Positions 44,219-53,660 of a stretch of DNA of 64,000 nt are shown in pieces. The notes under the pieces were generated by a model, which ran no database searches, was not told where the DNA came from, and saw only the letters and a list, made by a program, of their open reading frames with translations. Origin of the DNA: Streptomyces sp. STR69 (GTDB lineage: Bacteria; Actinomycetota; Actinomycetes; Streptomycetales; Streptomycetaceae); NCBI RefSeq assembly GCF_024519455.1, contig NZ_JALJRY010000038.1:1-64000 (forward strand), given 5' to 3'. The translations under genes and the position numbers were made by a program. Within the stretch, counting starts at the first letter, position 1. Each line of letters starts with the position of its first letter.

Positions 44219-45154
44219 CTACCGGGACTGCTGAGCCGGAACCCCACGGGAGATGGGCTCGTCCTCGACCGGCGAGCTCGCGGCGGCCACCGCGGCGCCG
44301 GTGAGCGTGGCGAGCATCTCGCGCACGTTCGTCAGCTGTGCGTTGATGCTGTCGCGACGGTTGGTGAGGGCGGCCAGCTCGCGCTCGGACTCCGAACGGA
44401 TGCGGTCGGCCTTGGCGTTCGCGTCGGCCACGATGTCCTCGGCCTGGCGCTGAGCCGTCTCCACCGTCTGACGGGCGCGGCGCTCCGCGTCCGTGCGCAG
44501 CTTCTCGGCCTCAAGACGGAGCTGCTCCGCGCGGTGCTCGATCTCCGCGAGACGCTTCTCCGCCTTCTGCTGACGCGACGCCAGGTCGCGCTCGGACTGC
44601 TCGCGGCGCTTGGCGAGGTTCGTCTCGAAGTCGGCGGCGGCCTGCGCGGCCTTGGCGCGGGTCTCCTCGAAGAGGGCGTCGGCCTCCTCGCGCTTCTGCT
44701 GGGCGTCCTTCTGGGCCTCGCCACGCAGCTGCGCGGAGTCGCTCTTGGCCTTCTCGACGATCCGGACGCCCTCGTCCTCCGCCTTGGCCTTGCGCTCCGC
44801 AGCGAACGATTCTGCGTCGTTACGGACCTGCTGAGCAGCGGACTCCGCGAGTTCGCGGTGCTGCTCGGCCGCGCGCCGGGCCTCCTCGCGCAGATCCTTG
44901 GCCTCTTCCTCGGCGAGGCGGAGGATCTTCTCGACCCGCGCGCCGAGCCCGGCGTACGACGGCTCGGCGTCGCTTACCTGGGCCGCGGCGTTCTGCGTTT
45001 CGAGGTGGAGCTCCTCGATGCGCTTTTCAAGAGCAGTGATACGAGCCAGAGCGCTGTCACGGTCGGAGACGAGCTTCGAGATGCGTTCGTCCACCTGAGC
45101 GCGGTCGTACCCACGCCGCACAAGCTCGAAGCCGTAGGGGGAAGTGTCGCTCAT
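44219..45154 (-). CDS. filP: filament-forming coiled-coil protein FilP
   Basis: An intermediate-filament-like cytoskeletal protein that, in S. coelicolor, forms networks near hyphal tips, binds DivIVA and stiffens hyphae. The 311-residue product begins with a short DivIVA-like motif (PYGFELVRRGYDRAQVDERI), then heptad coiled coil, a break near SDAEPSYAGLG, and a long Ala/Glu/Arg/Gln-rich rod, ending in a disordered tail. The length matches S. coelicolor FilP (about 310). It lies downstream of scy in the same orientation. Confidence 0.95.
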   Translation of the reverse strand: MSDTSPYGFELVRRGYDRAQVDERISKLVSDRDSALARITALEKRIEELHLETQNAAAQVSDAEPSYAGLGARVEKILRLAEEEAKDLREEARRAAEQHRELAESAAQQVRNDAESFAAERKAKAEDEGVRIVEKAKSDSAQLRGEAQKDAQQKREEADALFEETRAKAAQAAADFETNLAKRREQSERDLASRQQKAEKRLAEIEHRAEQLRLEAEKLRTDAERRARQTVETAQRQAEDIVADANAKADRIRSESERELAALTNRRDSINAQLTNVREMLATLTGAAVAAASSPVEDEPISRGVPAQQSR

Positions 45155-45347
45155 GGGGTTCCTGTCGAATGAGACCGGTGAGGTGATAGGTGGAATCCTA
45201 GGGGCCGAAGCGGTGTGTCATCGAGCGGATGCGTGTTTGATCTGGAGAATGACACCCCTTTTGAGTGGCTAACCGTCCGACCGCTTGCCAAAGACCGGGT
45301 CAAAGGCCCCAGAACGCCCGAACCTCACAGCAGGTTCTTAAGCTTCG
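45155..45347 (-). other. scy-filP intergenic region
   Basis: 193 nt without a gene. A small hairpin GAACCT/AGGTTC (45320-45337) lies just after scy and may end its transcript. The rest, more AT-rich near 45237-45260, probably holds the filP promoter, but no hexamers are convincing. Confidence 0.5.
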
Positions 45348-48300
45348 CTAGCCTTCAACCGACTTGCCACCCGAACGAGTTGCGCCCGCGGCGGCGCCGG
45401 CCTTGACCGCGCCGTCCTTGGCCGCGGCCGGGGCCTCAAAAGACTCCAACGCTTCCAGGACGTCCTGGACACGGGAGATTTCGGCATTGATGTCCTCGCG
45501 GCGGCGGACCAGCACGTCGAGTTCGCGCTTGCCCTCCTCCACCGTGCGCCGGGCCTCGCGGATCGCCTCCGCCTTCAGGTCCTCGGCCTCACGGATCAGC
45601 GTGGACTTCTTCTGCTCGGCCTCCTTGAGGAGACCCTCCGCCTTCTTCACCGCGGCGATACGGACCTTGCCCGCCTCGGAGTTGGCCTCCGAGACCAGCT
45701 CCTTGGCCTTCATCTGAGCCTTGCCGAGCTGCTCCTCGGCCGCCTTGATGAGCGCGTCGCAGCGGTCGCCGGCCGACCTCATCGTCTCCGCGGACTCACG
45801 GCGGGCCCGCTCGTGCAGGCTCTCGATCTCGCTCGTGATGCGGTCGCGCAGCTCCTCCGACCGCTCCCTTATGGCGGTGGCGTCCCGACGCGCGCCGACC
45901 AGCAGCTCGTCCGCGTCCGCACGGGCCTGCTCCACCCGGGAGTTGCCCTCGACGGTGCCCTCGGACACCAGCCGCTCCGCCTCGCTGCGGGCCGCGCCCA
46001 CCATGGAGTCGGCCTGCGCCTCGGCGTCCGCCGTCGTCTTCTGTGCCTGCTGCTGCGCCTCGCTGAGGAGTTTGTCCGCCTCCGCGGCGGTCTCCGTGAT
46101 GAGCGTGTCGACCTGCTCGGCGACGTCCGACCGGCGTTTGTTGGCCTCCTTGCGGGCCTCGTCCAACGTCCGCTCGGACTCCTCGCGCGCCGCGCTGGTG
46201 ACCCGCTCGGCCGCCGCCTCCGAGTCCGCCCGCAGCCGCGCGGCCTCGGCCCGGGTCCGCTCGGCGTGCAACTGCGCGGCACCGACCGTCTCGGCGGCCT
46301 CGGCACGCAGCCGCTCCGCGTCCCCGGTCGCGTCCGAGATCAGCTTCTCGGCCTTGGCCACGGCCTCCGAGCGCACCCGCTCCGCCTCGTTCGCGGTCTC
46401 CGTCTGGAGCCGCTCCGCCTCCGCCGTCACCTCGGTGATGAGGGTGTCGGCCTGCGTCGCCGCGTCCGAACGGATCCGGTTGGCGTCCTCGCGGGCGTCC
46501 GCCCGGGCCCGCGCCGCGTCCTGGTCGGCCTGCGCGATCGCGTCCGCCGCCTCCGTGCGCCCCCGCTGGAGGTGCTCGGCGGCCTCCGAACGCATCCGCT
46601 CGGCCTCCGCGATCGCCTCCGAAACGGTGCGCTCCGCAAGGGCCTTGGCGGCGTCCGTCTCCTCGCCGGCCACGCGCCGGATGCGGTTGGCGTCCTCGGT
46701 GGCCCGCTCCCGCTCGCTGTAGGCGTCGGCGCGGACCCGGTCCGCCTCCTCCTGCGCCTCGCGCCGGGTGCGGTCCGCCACGTGCTCGGCGGCCGACCTG
46801 ATCCCCTGGATGTCCTCCTGGGCCTGCTCGTGCAGCCCGGCGACGGACTCCCGCACCTGCTGCGCGTGCTGCTCGGCGCCCGACACCATCTCGGTGGCGC
46901 GCCGGTCGGCCTCCTCGACCAGCCGCAGCGCCTCGGACTGCGCCTCCTCGACGCGGTTGCGCGCCGAGGCCAGCAGCTCCTCGCTCTGCTCCCGGGCCCG
47001 CTCGCGCTCCTGCCCGGCCTCCTCACGGGCCGACCCGAGCAGCTCCTCGGCTTCACGACGACGTCGTACGGCCTCCTCCTGGGCGGCGCCCAGGGTCTCC
47101 GACGCCTCGATCGCCAGCCGCTCGGCGGCGGCCTGGGCCTCCGCGCGGACCCGGTCGGCGGTGTCCTGCGCCTCGGTCTTGAGCCGCTCGGCCTCGGCCG
47201 CGGCCTCCGACCGCAGGCGTACGGCGATGGCCTCGCCCTCGGCGCGGGAGGCGGACGCGTCGCCGGCCGCCTCGTTGCGCAGCCGGTCGGCCTCCGCCTC
47301 GGCCTGCGCCTGCAGGGAGCGGATGCGGTCGGCGGCCTCGCCGCGCAGACGTTCCGTCTCCTCGGCGGCCTCGCGGCGGATCCGCTCGGCCTCCTCGCGG
47401 GCGTCGGTCAGGGCCTGTTCGGCCGCGGCGAGCCGCTCCTCGGTCTCCGTGTGCAGCCGCGTCAGGCCCTCGGCGGCCTCCTCGCGGCGCGCCTCTATGG
47501 CCCGCTCGGTCTCGTCGCGCAGATCGCGCGCGGCCTGTTCGGCGTCCGCCTTGATGCCCTCGGACTGCTCGATGACCTCCGCGCGGTGCCGTTCGGCCTC
47601 CTTGCGGGTGCGGTCGAGGGTCTCCTCGGCCTGCCGGCGCAGGGTGGTGGCGCGCTCGATGGCCTCGGTGCGGACCTTCTCGCTGTCCGTGGTGGCGGTC
47701 TGGCGCAGCTCGTCGGCGTCGACGCGGGCCTTGGAGAGCAGTTCCTCGGCGGTCTTGGCCGCCTCCTCGATCTGCTGGACGGCCTCGCGGCGGGCCTCGG
47801 CGCGGATGCGCTCGCCCTCGCCGACCGCGTCGGCGCGCAGCTGCTCGGCCTCGCCGCGCAGCCGGCGCGCCTCCTCCTGCAGCTCGACCGTCTTGGCCCG
47901 GTACTCCTTGGTGTCGTCCTTCGCCGTGCCCTTGAGCTGTTCGGCGATGTCGTGCGCCTGGGCGCGCAGCCGGTCGGCCTCGGCCTCCGCCTCGGAGCGG
48001 ATCCGCTCGGCCTCCTCGGTGGCGGCCTTCGTGGTGTTCTTGGCGTCCTCGGACGCCTTGTCGAGGACGTCCTCGGCGGTCCGGGCGGCCTTGGCGAGCT
48101 GGGAGGCGGTCTCCTCGGCGGTGAGGCTGCGGGCGTTCTCCTCGGCCTCCGCGACGATCTTGTCGGCCTTGGCCTGGGCGTCGGCGACGATCTGATCGGC
48201 GTCGGCCTTGGTGGTCTCGGCCTCTTTGGTGGCCTCGGTGACGAGCCGGGCGACCTGTTCCTTCGCGGTCCGGGTGCGCTGCTCGTTGGCCGACTCGGCG

Positions 48301-49250
48301 CTCGCGAGGGCCTTGGCCGCGGCCTCCTTGGCCTCGGTGAGGACCTTCTCGGCCTCCAGGCGCGCCTCGCGCAGTGAGGTTTCGGCCTCGGCCATGCGGG
48401 TCTCGGCGGCCCGGCTCATCTCGGTGGCCTGCCGGCGGGCGGAGTCCGACTCGTTGACCGTGGAGCTGCGCAGCTGCTCGGCGTGGTCGGTGGCTTCCTG
48501 GGCCTGGCTGGAGGCGGCGTTCAGCAGCCGTTCGGCGTCCGTGCGGGCGCGCCGCAGAAGTGCCTCGGCCTCCGAGCGGGCCGCCTCGGCGTCCATCTCC
48601 AGCCGCTGCCGGGCCTCGGCGGCGACGCGCTCGGCCTCGGCGCGGGCGGCGGCCAGGGCCTGCTCGGCCTCGGCGCGGGACTCCTCGACGAGACGGCGGG
48701 CCTGCGCTTCGGAGCGGGCGCGCAGCTGCTCGGCCCACGCCACGTTCTCGTTGACGTGCGACTCGACGGTCTGCCGGCGTTCGCCCAGCTCCTGGTCGAG
48801 CTGCTGGCGCCGGGTCACCGCCTCCTGGTGCAGCTCCGCCTGGAGGCGGGCGGCGTTCTCCGCGTGCTCCTGGAGGATGCGCTGGGTCTGCGCGCGGGCC
48901 TGGCTCAGCTCCCGCTCGGCGTCCTGCCGCAGCTGGTCGGCCTGGACCTGGGCATTACGGAGCATCTGCTCGGCCTGGTAGCCGATGTCACCGCCGTCGT
49001 ATGCCGGCCGGGACATGAGGGTGCGGCGCGCCTCGTGGAGCTTGGCGCGCAACACCTCGACCTGGTAGCCGAGGTCCTCGGCATGCTGGATCGCCTTTTC
49101 CCGCTCGGTCTTCAGCCGCTCCATCTCGGCCTCGAACCGAGAGAGGTGGTCGACGTCAGCCGCCGGCTCTCGCTCCTGGCGTTCGTAGCCCCGCACTGCG
49201 CGGTCCCATCCGTCCCCTGGTCGCGGTTTACTCCAACGAGCGCCGTCCAT
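45348..49250 (-). CDS. scy: polarity scaffold protein Scy (giant coiled coil)
   Basis: Scy assembles with DivIVA and FilP into the tip-organising centre that drives polar growth and branching in Streptomyces. The 1300-residue product is almost all Ala/Glu/Arg-rich helix. It starts with a heptad-type segment around EAEMERLKTEREKAIQHAEDLGYQVEVL and then follows the hendecad-based repeat typical of Scy (recurring AEAEAERIRSEA-like blocks). The C-terminus is a short disordered tail. ATG 49250 has a poor SD; GTG 49196, giving a start at RGYERQERE, is a serious alternative. The length is close to the ~1326 residues of S. coelicolor Scy. Confidence 0.95.
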   Translation of the reverse strand: MDGARWSKPRPGDGWDRAVRGYERQEREPAADVDHLSRFEAEMERLKTEREKAIQHAEDLGYQVEVLRAKLHEARRTLMSRPAYDGGDIGYQAEQMLRNAQVQADQLRQDAERELSQARAQTQRILQEHAENAARLQAELHQEAVTRRQQLDQELGERRQTVESHVNENVAWAEQLRARSEAQARRLVEESRAEAEQALAAARAEAERVAAEARQRLEMDAEAARSEAEALLRRARTDAERLLNAASSQAQEATDHAEQLRSSTVNESDSARRQATEMSRAAETRMAEAETSLREARLEAEKVLTEAKEAAAKALASAESANEQRTRTAKEQVARLVTEATKEAETTKADADQIVADAQAKADKIVAEAEENARSLTAEETASQLAKAARTAEDVLDKASEDAKNTTKAATEEAERIRSEAEAEADRLRAQAHDIAEQLKGTAKDDTKEYRAKTVELQEEARRLRGEAEQLRADAVGEGERIRAEARREAVQQIEEAAKTAEELLSKARVDADELRQTATTDSEKVRTEAIERATTLRRQAEETLDRTRKEAERHRAEVIEQSEGIKADAEQAARDLRDETERAIEARREEAAEGLTRLHTETEERLAAAEQALTDAREEAERIRREAAEETERLRGEAADRIRSLQAQAEAEADRLRNEAAGDASASRAEGEAIAVRLRSEAAAEAERLKTEAQDTADRVRAEAQAAAERLAIEASETLGAAQEEAVRRRREAEELLGSAREEAGQERERAREQSEELLASARNRVEEAQSEALRLVEEADRRATEMVSGAEQHAQQVRESVAGLHEQAQEDIQGIRSAAEHVADRTRREAQEEADRVRADAYSERERATEDANRIRRVAGEETDAAKALAERTVSEAIAEAERMRSEAAEHLQRGRTEAADAIAQADQDAARARADAREDANRIRSDAATQADTLITEVTAEAERLQTETANEAERVRSEAVAKAEKLISDATGDAERLRAEAAETVGAAQLHAERTRAEAARLRADSEAAAERVTSAAREESERTLDEARKEANKRRSDVAEQVDTLITETAAEADKLLSEAQQQAQKTTADAEAQADSMVGAARSEAERLVSEGTVEGNSRVEQARADADELLVGARRDATAIRERSEELRDRITSEIESLHERARRESAETMRSAGDRCDALIKAAEEQLGKAQMKAKELVSEANSEAGKVRIAAVKKAEGLLKEAEQKKSTLIREAEDLKAEAIREARRTVEEGKRELDVLVRRREDINAEISRVQDVLEALESFEAPAAAKDGAVKAGAAAGATRSGGKSVEG

Positions 49251-49405
49251 CCAACGGACGGTGCTCCCGGGGAATGGTGTCAGATCAATGGGGGAGCCCG
49301 GGCTGCTGCCCCGACGCTCGCCCCCCGAAACCGGACCCCGGCATGCCGTTGCCCTGGTTGCGAGCGACGACCGACCCCAACCCTACCGGCCCATATGTAC
49401 GAGGG

Positions 49406-49846
49406 TCAGTGCTCAGGTGACTCAACAGGCGCCGAAGTGACCAGTTCTGTCAGTACGCCGTGGCAATCCTTTGGGTGCAGGAACGTGATCCGTGACCCCA
49501 TGGAGCCGCGTCGCGGCTCCTCGTACAGAACGCGCACACCCTTCCCGCGGATGTCCTCGGAGTCCGTGTCGACGTCGGCCGTGCCGAACGCGATGTGGTG
49601 GACCCCCTCCCCGTTCTTCGCCAGCCACTTTCCTACGGCGGAGTCCTCGCGGGTCGGTTCGAGGAGCTGGAGGTAGGAGGCGCCGCCGTCGTCCGTGTTG
49701 TTGATCTTCAACATGGCCTCGCGTACACCCTGCTCCTCGTTGACCTCGGAGTGGAACACCTCGAAGCCGTACGTGGCCCGGTAGAACTCGACGGTCGTGT
49801 CGAGGTCGAAGCAGGCGATCCCGATGTGGTCGATTCGCGTCAGCAT
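49406..49846 (-). CDS. mce: methylmalonyl-CoA epimerase
   Basis: Interconverts (S)- and (R)-methylmalonyl-CoA on the way between propionyl-CoA and succinyl-CoA. The 146-residue glyoxalase-fold protein has two beta-alpha-beta-beta-beta modules. Likely metal ligands are His in RIDHIGIACFDL, His in GVHHIAFGTADV and the C-terminal Glu in HGVLTELV. It is divergent from the thiolase gene, and MeaB, which protects methylmalonyl-CoA mutase, is 1.4 kb away. Confidence 0.95.
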   Translation of the reverse strand: MLTRIDHIGIACFDLDTTVEFYRATYGFEVFHSEVNEEQGVREAMLKINNTDDGGASYLQLLEPTREDSAVGKWLAKNGEGVHHIAFGTADVDTDSEDIRGKGVRVLYEEPRRGSMGSRITFLHPKDCHGVLTELVTSAPVESPEH

Positions 49847-49995
49847 GTATGTAGTGCAGCGCTCACCGGGTGGTTACGCAACGTGCGCGCGATCACACCG
49901 ACGGCCCGATGACGGGGTGGTCTACCGCTCAGTACATTTCAAGTAAACCCTCGTTCACTCCTCAGCTGAAACACGCTGGAAGGGGATCGCACCTC

Positions 49996-51198
49996 ATGTC
50001 TGGAACGAACAGCACGACCTCGGTGATCGTCTCGGGCGCCCGGACGCCCATGGGACGGTTGCTGGGCTCCCTGAAGTCCTTCTCCGGAGCCGACCTCGGC
50101 GGCTTCGCGATCAAGGCCGCCCTCGACCGTGCGGGTATCGGTGGCGACCAGGTGCAGTACGTGATCATGGGCCAGGTGCTCCAGGCCGGGGCAGGGCAGA
50201 TCCCGGCACGCCAGGCCGCCGTCAAGGCGGGCATCCCCATGAGCGTCCCCGCGCTCACCATCAACAAGGTCTGCCTCTCGGGCCTCGACGCCATCGCACT
50301 CGCCGACCAGCTCATCCGTGCAGGTGAGTTCGACGTGATCGTCGCGGGCGGCCAGGAGTCCATGACCAACGCCCCCCACCTGCTCCCCAAGTCCCGCGAG
50401 GGATACAAGTACGGCGCGATCGAGATGCTCGACGCGATGGCCCACGACGGCCTGACCGACGCCTTCGAGAACATCGCCATGGGCGAGTCCACGGAGAAGC
50501 ACAACACGCGCCTCGGCATCAAGCGCCCCGAGCAGGACGAGGTCGCGGCCCTGTCCCACCAGCGGGCCGCGGCAGCGCAGCAGAACGGCATCTTCGAAGC
50601 GGAGATCACCCCGATCGAGATCCCGCAGCGCAAGGGTGAGCCGGTCGTCTTCAGCAAGGACGAGGGCATTCGCGCCGAGACCACGGTCGAATCGCTCGGC
50701 AAGCTGCGCCCCGCGTTCACCCGGGACGGCACGATCACCGCCGGCACCTCCTCGCAGATCTCGGACGGTGCGGCGGCCGTGGTCGTGATGAGCAAGACCA
50801 AGGCGCAGGAGCTGGGCCTGCAGTGGATCGCCGAGATCGGCGCCCACGGCAATGTGGCGGGACCCGACAACTCGCTCCAGTCGCAGCCGTCCAACGCGAT
50901 CCTGCACGCCCTGAAGAAGGAGGGCCTGGAGGTCGAGAGCCTCGACCTGATCGAGATCAACGAGGCCTTCGCCGCCGTCGCGGTCCAGTCAATGAAGGAC
51001 CTCGGGGTGTCCACGGAAAAGGTGAACGTCAACGGCGGAGCCATCGCCCTGGGCCACCCCATCGGCATGTCCGGCGCCCGCCTGGTCCTGCACCTGGCCC
51101 TGGAGCTCAAGCGGCGCGGCGGCGGGGTCGGCGCGGCGGCACTGTGCGGCGGCGGCGGTCAGGGTGACGCACTGATCGTGCGGGTACCCAAGGCCTGA
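49996..51198 (+). CDS. acetyl-CoA C-acetyltransferase (thiolase)
   Basis: Condenses two acetyl-CoA to acetoacetyl-CoA or the reverse. The 400-residue protein has the acyl-binding cysteine in TINKVCLSGLDAI, the GGAIALGHPIGMSGAR histidine motif and the C-terminal base cysteine in ALCGGGGQGDAL. ATG 49996 follows aagggga; the frame back to 49870 runs into the mce promoter. Acetoacetyl-CoA could pass to the 3-hydroxybutyryl-CoA dehydrogenase at 30923 and feed the ethylmalonyl-CoA route. Confidence 0.95.
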   Translation: MSGTNSTTSVIVSGARTPMGRLLGSLKSFSGADLGGFAIKAALDRAGIGGDQVQYVIMGQVLQAGAGQIPARQAAVKAGIPMSVPALTINKVCLSGLDAIALADQLIRAGEFDVIVAGGQESMTNAPHLLPKSREGYKYGAIEMLDAMAHDGLTDAFENIAMGESTEKHNTRLGIKRPEQDEVAALSHQRAAAAQQNGIFEAEITPIEIPQRKGEPVVFSKDEGIRAETTVESLGKLRPAFTRDGTITAGTSSQISDGAAAVVVMSKTKAQELGLQWIAEIGAHGNVAGPDNSLQSQPSNAILHALKKEGLEVESLDLIEINEAFAAVAVQSMKDLGVSTEKVNVNGGAIALGHPIGMSGARLVLHLALELKRRGGGVGAAALCGGGGQGDALIVRVPKA

Positions 51199-51238
51199 GC
51201 AGTACTTTCTCGCACGTCGGCAAGGGAACGGAGCTGTG

Positions 51239-52195
51239 ATGCAGGACGTCGCCTCGCTGGTGGCCCAGGCCAGGGAAGGCCGGCCGCGGGCCGTGGCCCG
51301 GCTGATCTCCCTGGTGGAGGGGGCGTCCCCCCAGCTCAGGGAGGTCATGGCGGCCCTCGCACCGCTGACCGGCGGGGCGTACGTCGTCGGCCTCACGGGG
51401 TCACCGGGCGTCGGCAAGTCGACCTCGACGTCCGCGCTCGTCACCGCGTACCGCAAGCAGGGCAGACGGGTCGGCGTCCTGGCCGTCGACCCGTCCTCGC
51501 CGTTCTCGGGCGGTGCCCTGCTCGGCGACCGGGTCCGCATGTCGGACCACTCCTCCGACCCCGGCGTCTACATCCGCTCGATGGCCACCCGCGGCCACCT
51601 CGGCGGCCTCGCCTGGTCCGCCCCGCAGGCCATTCGCGTCCTCGACGCGGCGGGCTGCGACGTGATCCTGGTGGAGACGGTCGGGGTCGGCCAGTCGGAG
51701 GTCGAGATCGCCTCCCAGGCCGACACCTCCGTCGTACTCCTTGCACCCGGCATGGGCGACGGCATCCAGGCGGCGAAGGCCGGAATCCTGGAGATCGGCG
51801 ACATCTACGTCGTCAACAAGGCAGACCGGGACGGCGCCGACGCGACCGCCCGCGAGCTCAACCACATGCTCGGCCTCGGCGAGTCCCGCGGCCCCGGCGA
51901 CTGGCGCCCCCCGATCGTCAAGACGGTCGCCTCCCGCTCCGAGGGCATCGACGAGGTGGTGGAAGCCCTGGAGAAGCACCGGGCATGGATGGAGGAACAC
52001 GGCGTCCTCGCGGAACGCCGGGCGGCCCGGGCGGCCCGCGAGATCGAGACGATCGCGGTCACGGCCCTGCGCGCCCGCATCGGCGACCTGCACGGAGACC
52101 GCCGTGTCGGCGCGCTCGCGGAGCGGGTGGTGGCAGGGGAGTTGGACGCGTACCGCGCGGCGGACGAACTGATCGCGGGCATCACGGAGGGCTAA
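51239..52195 (+). CDS. meaB: methylmalonyl-CoA mutase-associated GTPase MeaB
   Basis: A G3E-family GTPase that loads and protects the adenosylcobalamin of methylmalonyl-CoA mutase. The 318-residue protein has G1 GSPGVGKST, the Mg-binding VDPSSPFSGGALLGDRVRM, ILVETVGVGQSE (G3) and the NKAD base-recognition motif. ATG 51239, 5 nt after GGAG, fits better than GTG 51236. It lies 40 nt after the thiolase gene and is probably co-transcribed with it. Confidence 0.95.
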   Translation: MQDVASLVAQAREGRPRAVARLISLVEGASPQLREVMAALAPLTGGAYVVGLTGSPGVGKSTSTSALVTAYRKQGRRVGVLAVDPSSPFSGGALLGDRVRMSDHSSDPGVYIRSMATRGHLGGLAWSAPQAIRVLDAAGCDVILVETVGVGQSEVEIASQADTSVVLLAPGMGDGIQAAKAGILEIGDIYVVNKADRDGADATARELNHMLGLGESRGPGDWRPPIVKTVASRSEGIDEVVEALEKHRAWMEEHGVLAERRAARAAREIETIAVTALRARIGDLHGDRRVGALAERVVAGELDAYRAADELIAGITEG

Positions 52196-52200
52196 GTCGA

Positions 52201-52261
52201 TGGTCAACGTCCTTGCGGCGCTGCTACGTTGACCCACATGTCGTTCCTCCTCATGGCATAG
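52201..52261 (+). promoter_or_regulatory. candidate promoter with leaderless 7-residue upstream ORF
   Basis: TGGTCA (52201-52206) and TACGTT (52225-52230) are spaced 18 nt, a fair hrdB-type promoter. An ATG lies 7 nt after the -10 (52238) and opens MSFLLMA followed by TAG (52259-52261). A transcript starting there would be leaderless, with the short ORF first and the MFS gene 57 nt further on. The uORF may regulate the exporter. Confidence 0.35.
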
Positions 52262-52318
52262 GGCACGCCGAACACACCGGCGTCCCTTTCCCATGCCTCC
52301 AGTTGAGGAACCTCGCGC

Positions 52319-53557
52319 ATGTCCGCGCCTTCTTCCACGCCGACTTCGGCGTGCCCTTCGTACGCCGCCGTGCTCCAAGTCCCGTACGCGCGCCGCACGT
52401 TCACCGCCGCCCTCGCCGGACGGCTCTCGTACGGCACCGTCTCCCCGGCCGTGCTGCTCGCGGTCGTCCGCTCCACGGGCTCGTACGCCGCCGCCGGCAC
52501 GATCATGGCCGTCTTCGGCACCGCGACCGTCCTCCTGCTGCCCCTGCGCGCGGCCCTGGTCGACCGCCACGGCCCACGCCGCGCCCTGCTCCCCATGGCC
52601 CTGCTCTACGGCGGCCTCCTGTGCGTCCTCGCGGCCGTGACCTGGCGCCCCGGGACACCGGAGGTGGTGCTCGGCACGGTGGCCGCGCTGACAGGCATGT
52701 GCGCGCCCCCACTTGGACCCACCATGCGCTCCGTGTGGGCCGAACTCGTCGATGACCGTGGGCTGTTGCAGCGCGCGTACAGCCTCGACGGCGTCGCCGA
52801 GGAACTCCTGTACATCGTCGGCCCGTTGATGATCGGGGCGCTGATGGGTTTCGCCCCGCCGGCCGCCGGAGTCCTGCTCAGCGCGGCGCTGATCGGCGCG
52901 GGGACGTTCGCCTTCGTCACCTCACCGGCGCTGGCCGGTGTACGGGTTCCCGCCGGGGGTCGGTCGGGGCTGAGGCTCGCCAGGGTTCGCGGGCTCCTCG
53001 CGCCGGTCGTCGTGGCCGCCGGCATGGGGCTCGCGCTGAGTGCCGTCTACCTGTTGGTGATGGCGTTCGTGGAGCAACGGGGCTACGGCGACGCCGTCGT
53101 GCCCTGGGTGCTGGCCGCGGTCTCGGCGGGCAGCGCGGTGGGGGGCCTGCTGAACGGCGCGGTCGACTGGCGTAAGGCCGCGCGGGTACGGCTGGCGTTG
53201 TCGGCGCTGGGCCTTGGGCTGGCGCTGGCGGTGGCGGGGTTTGCGCCCGGGCTGTGGTCACTCACCGTGGCGGTGGGATGTGCGGGCTTCTTCGTCGCAC
53301 CGGCGTTGACCACCGCGTATCTGCTGGCCGACGAGGTGGCTGCGCCGGAGGCGCGGACGCAGGCGGGGGCGTGGGTCAACATGGCGGTGAACGCGGGGAG
53401 TTCGGGGGGATCGGCGGTGACGGGGCTGCTCATCGGGCGGTTGCCGGTGGGGGTCTGTTTTGTGATCGCCGGGGTGGTGGCGGTGGTGGCGGGGGCGAGC
53501 TCGGTGGTTCGTGTGCCGGTCCGCCGTGGCTGGTCGCGCAGTTCCCCGCGCCCCTGA
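52319..53557 (+). CDS. MFS transporter
   Basis: The 412-residue membrane protein has about 12 hydrophobic helices in two halves, an Arg-rich cytoplasmic loop after helix 2-3 (ALVDRHGPRRAL, motif A-like) and a repeated pattern in the second half. The substrate is unknown. ATG 52319 has gagga 10 nt upstream. The final codons (GWSRSSPRP and stop) come from a dispersed element, so the original C-terminus was probably different. It converges on absC. Confidence 0.87.
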   Translation: MSAPSSTPTSACPSYAAVLQVPYARRTFTAALAGRLSYGTVSPAVLLAVVRSTGSYAAAGTIMAVFGTATVLLLPLRAALVDRHGPRRALLPMALLYGGLLCVLAAVTWRPGTPEVVLGTVAALTGMCAPPLGPTMRSVWAELVDDRGLLQRAYSLDGVAEELLYIVGPLMIGALMGFAPPAAGVLLSAALIGAGTFAFVTSPALAGVRVPAGGRSGLRLARVRGLLAPVVVAAGMGLALSAVYLLVMAFVEQRGYGDAVVPWVLAAVSAGSAVGGLLNGAVDWRKAARVRLALSALGLGLALAVAGFAPGLWSLTVAVGCAGFFVAPALTTAYLLADEVAAPEARTQAGAWVNMAVNAGSSGGSAVTGLLIGRLPVGVCFVIAGVVAVVAGASSVVRVPVRRGWSRSSPRP

Positions 53558-53650
53558 AAACAGGCCGGTATTACTCAGCCCGTCCGGCGTTCGAGGACGA
53601 GGCCCCTTCAAGGCCGAAGCGGGGGTCTGGGGGCGGCAGCCCCCAGACGT
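53527..53650. repeat. composite Streptomyces dispersed elements and terminator between MFS gene and absC
   Basis: Two elements I recognise from many streptomycete 3' regions lie back to back. The first (53527-53560) reads TGGCTGGTCGCGCAG, then TTCCCCGCGCCCCTGA, and supplies the MFS stop codon. The second (53575-53650) contains CAGCCCGTCCGGCGTTCGAG and a perfect 10-bp hairpin GTCTGGGGGC/GCCCCCAGAC (53625-53648) that can terminate both convergent genes. Confidence 0.75.
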
Positions 53651-53660
53651 CCCGCTCAGC

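Noticed and set aside
45813..48377. 854-residue plus-strand Leu/Gly/Arg-rich ORF opposite scy
   Set aside because: It mirrors the Ala/Glu/Arg repeat of the Scy coiled coil; periodic coding on one strand creates a periodic open frame on the other.
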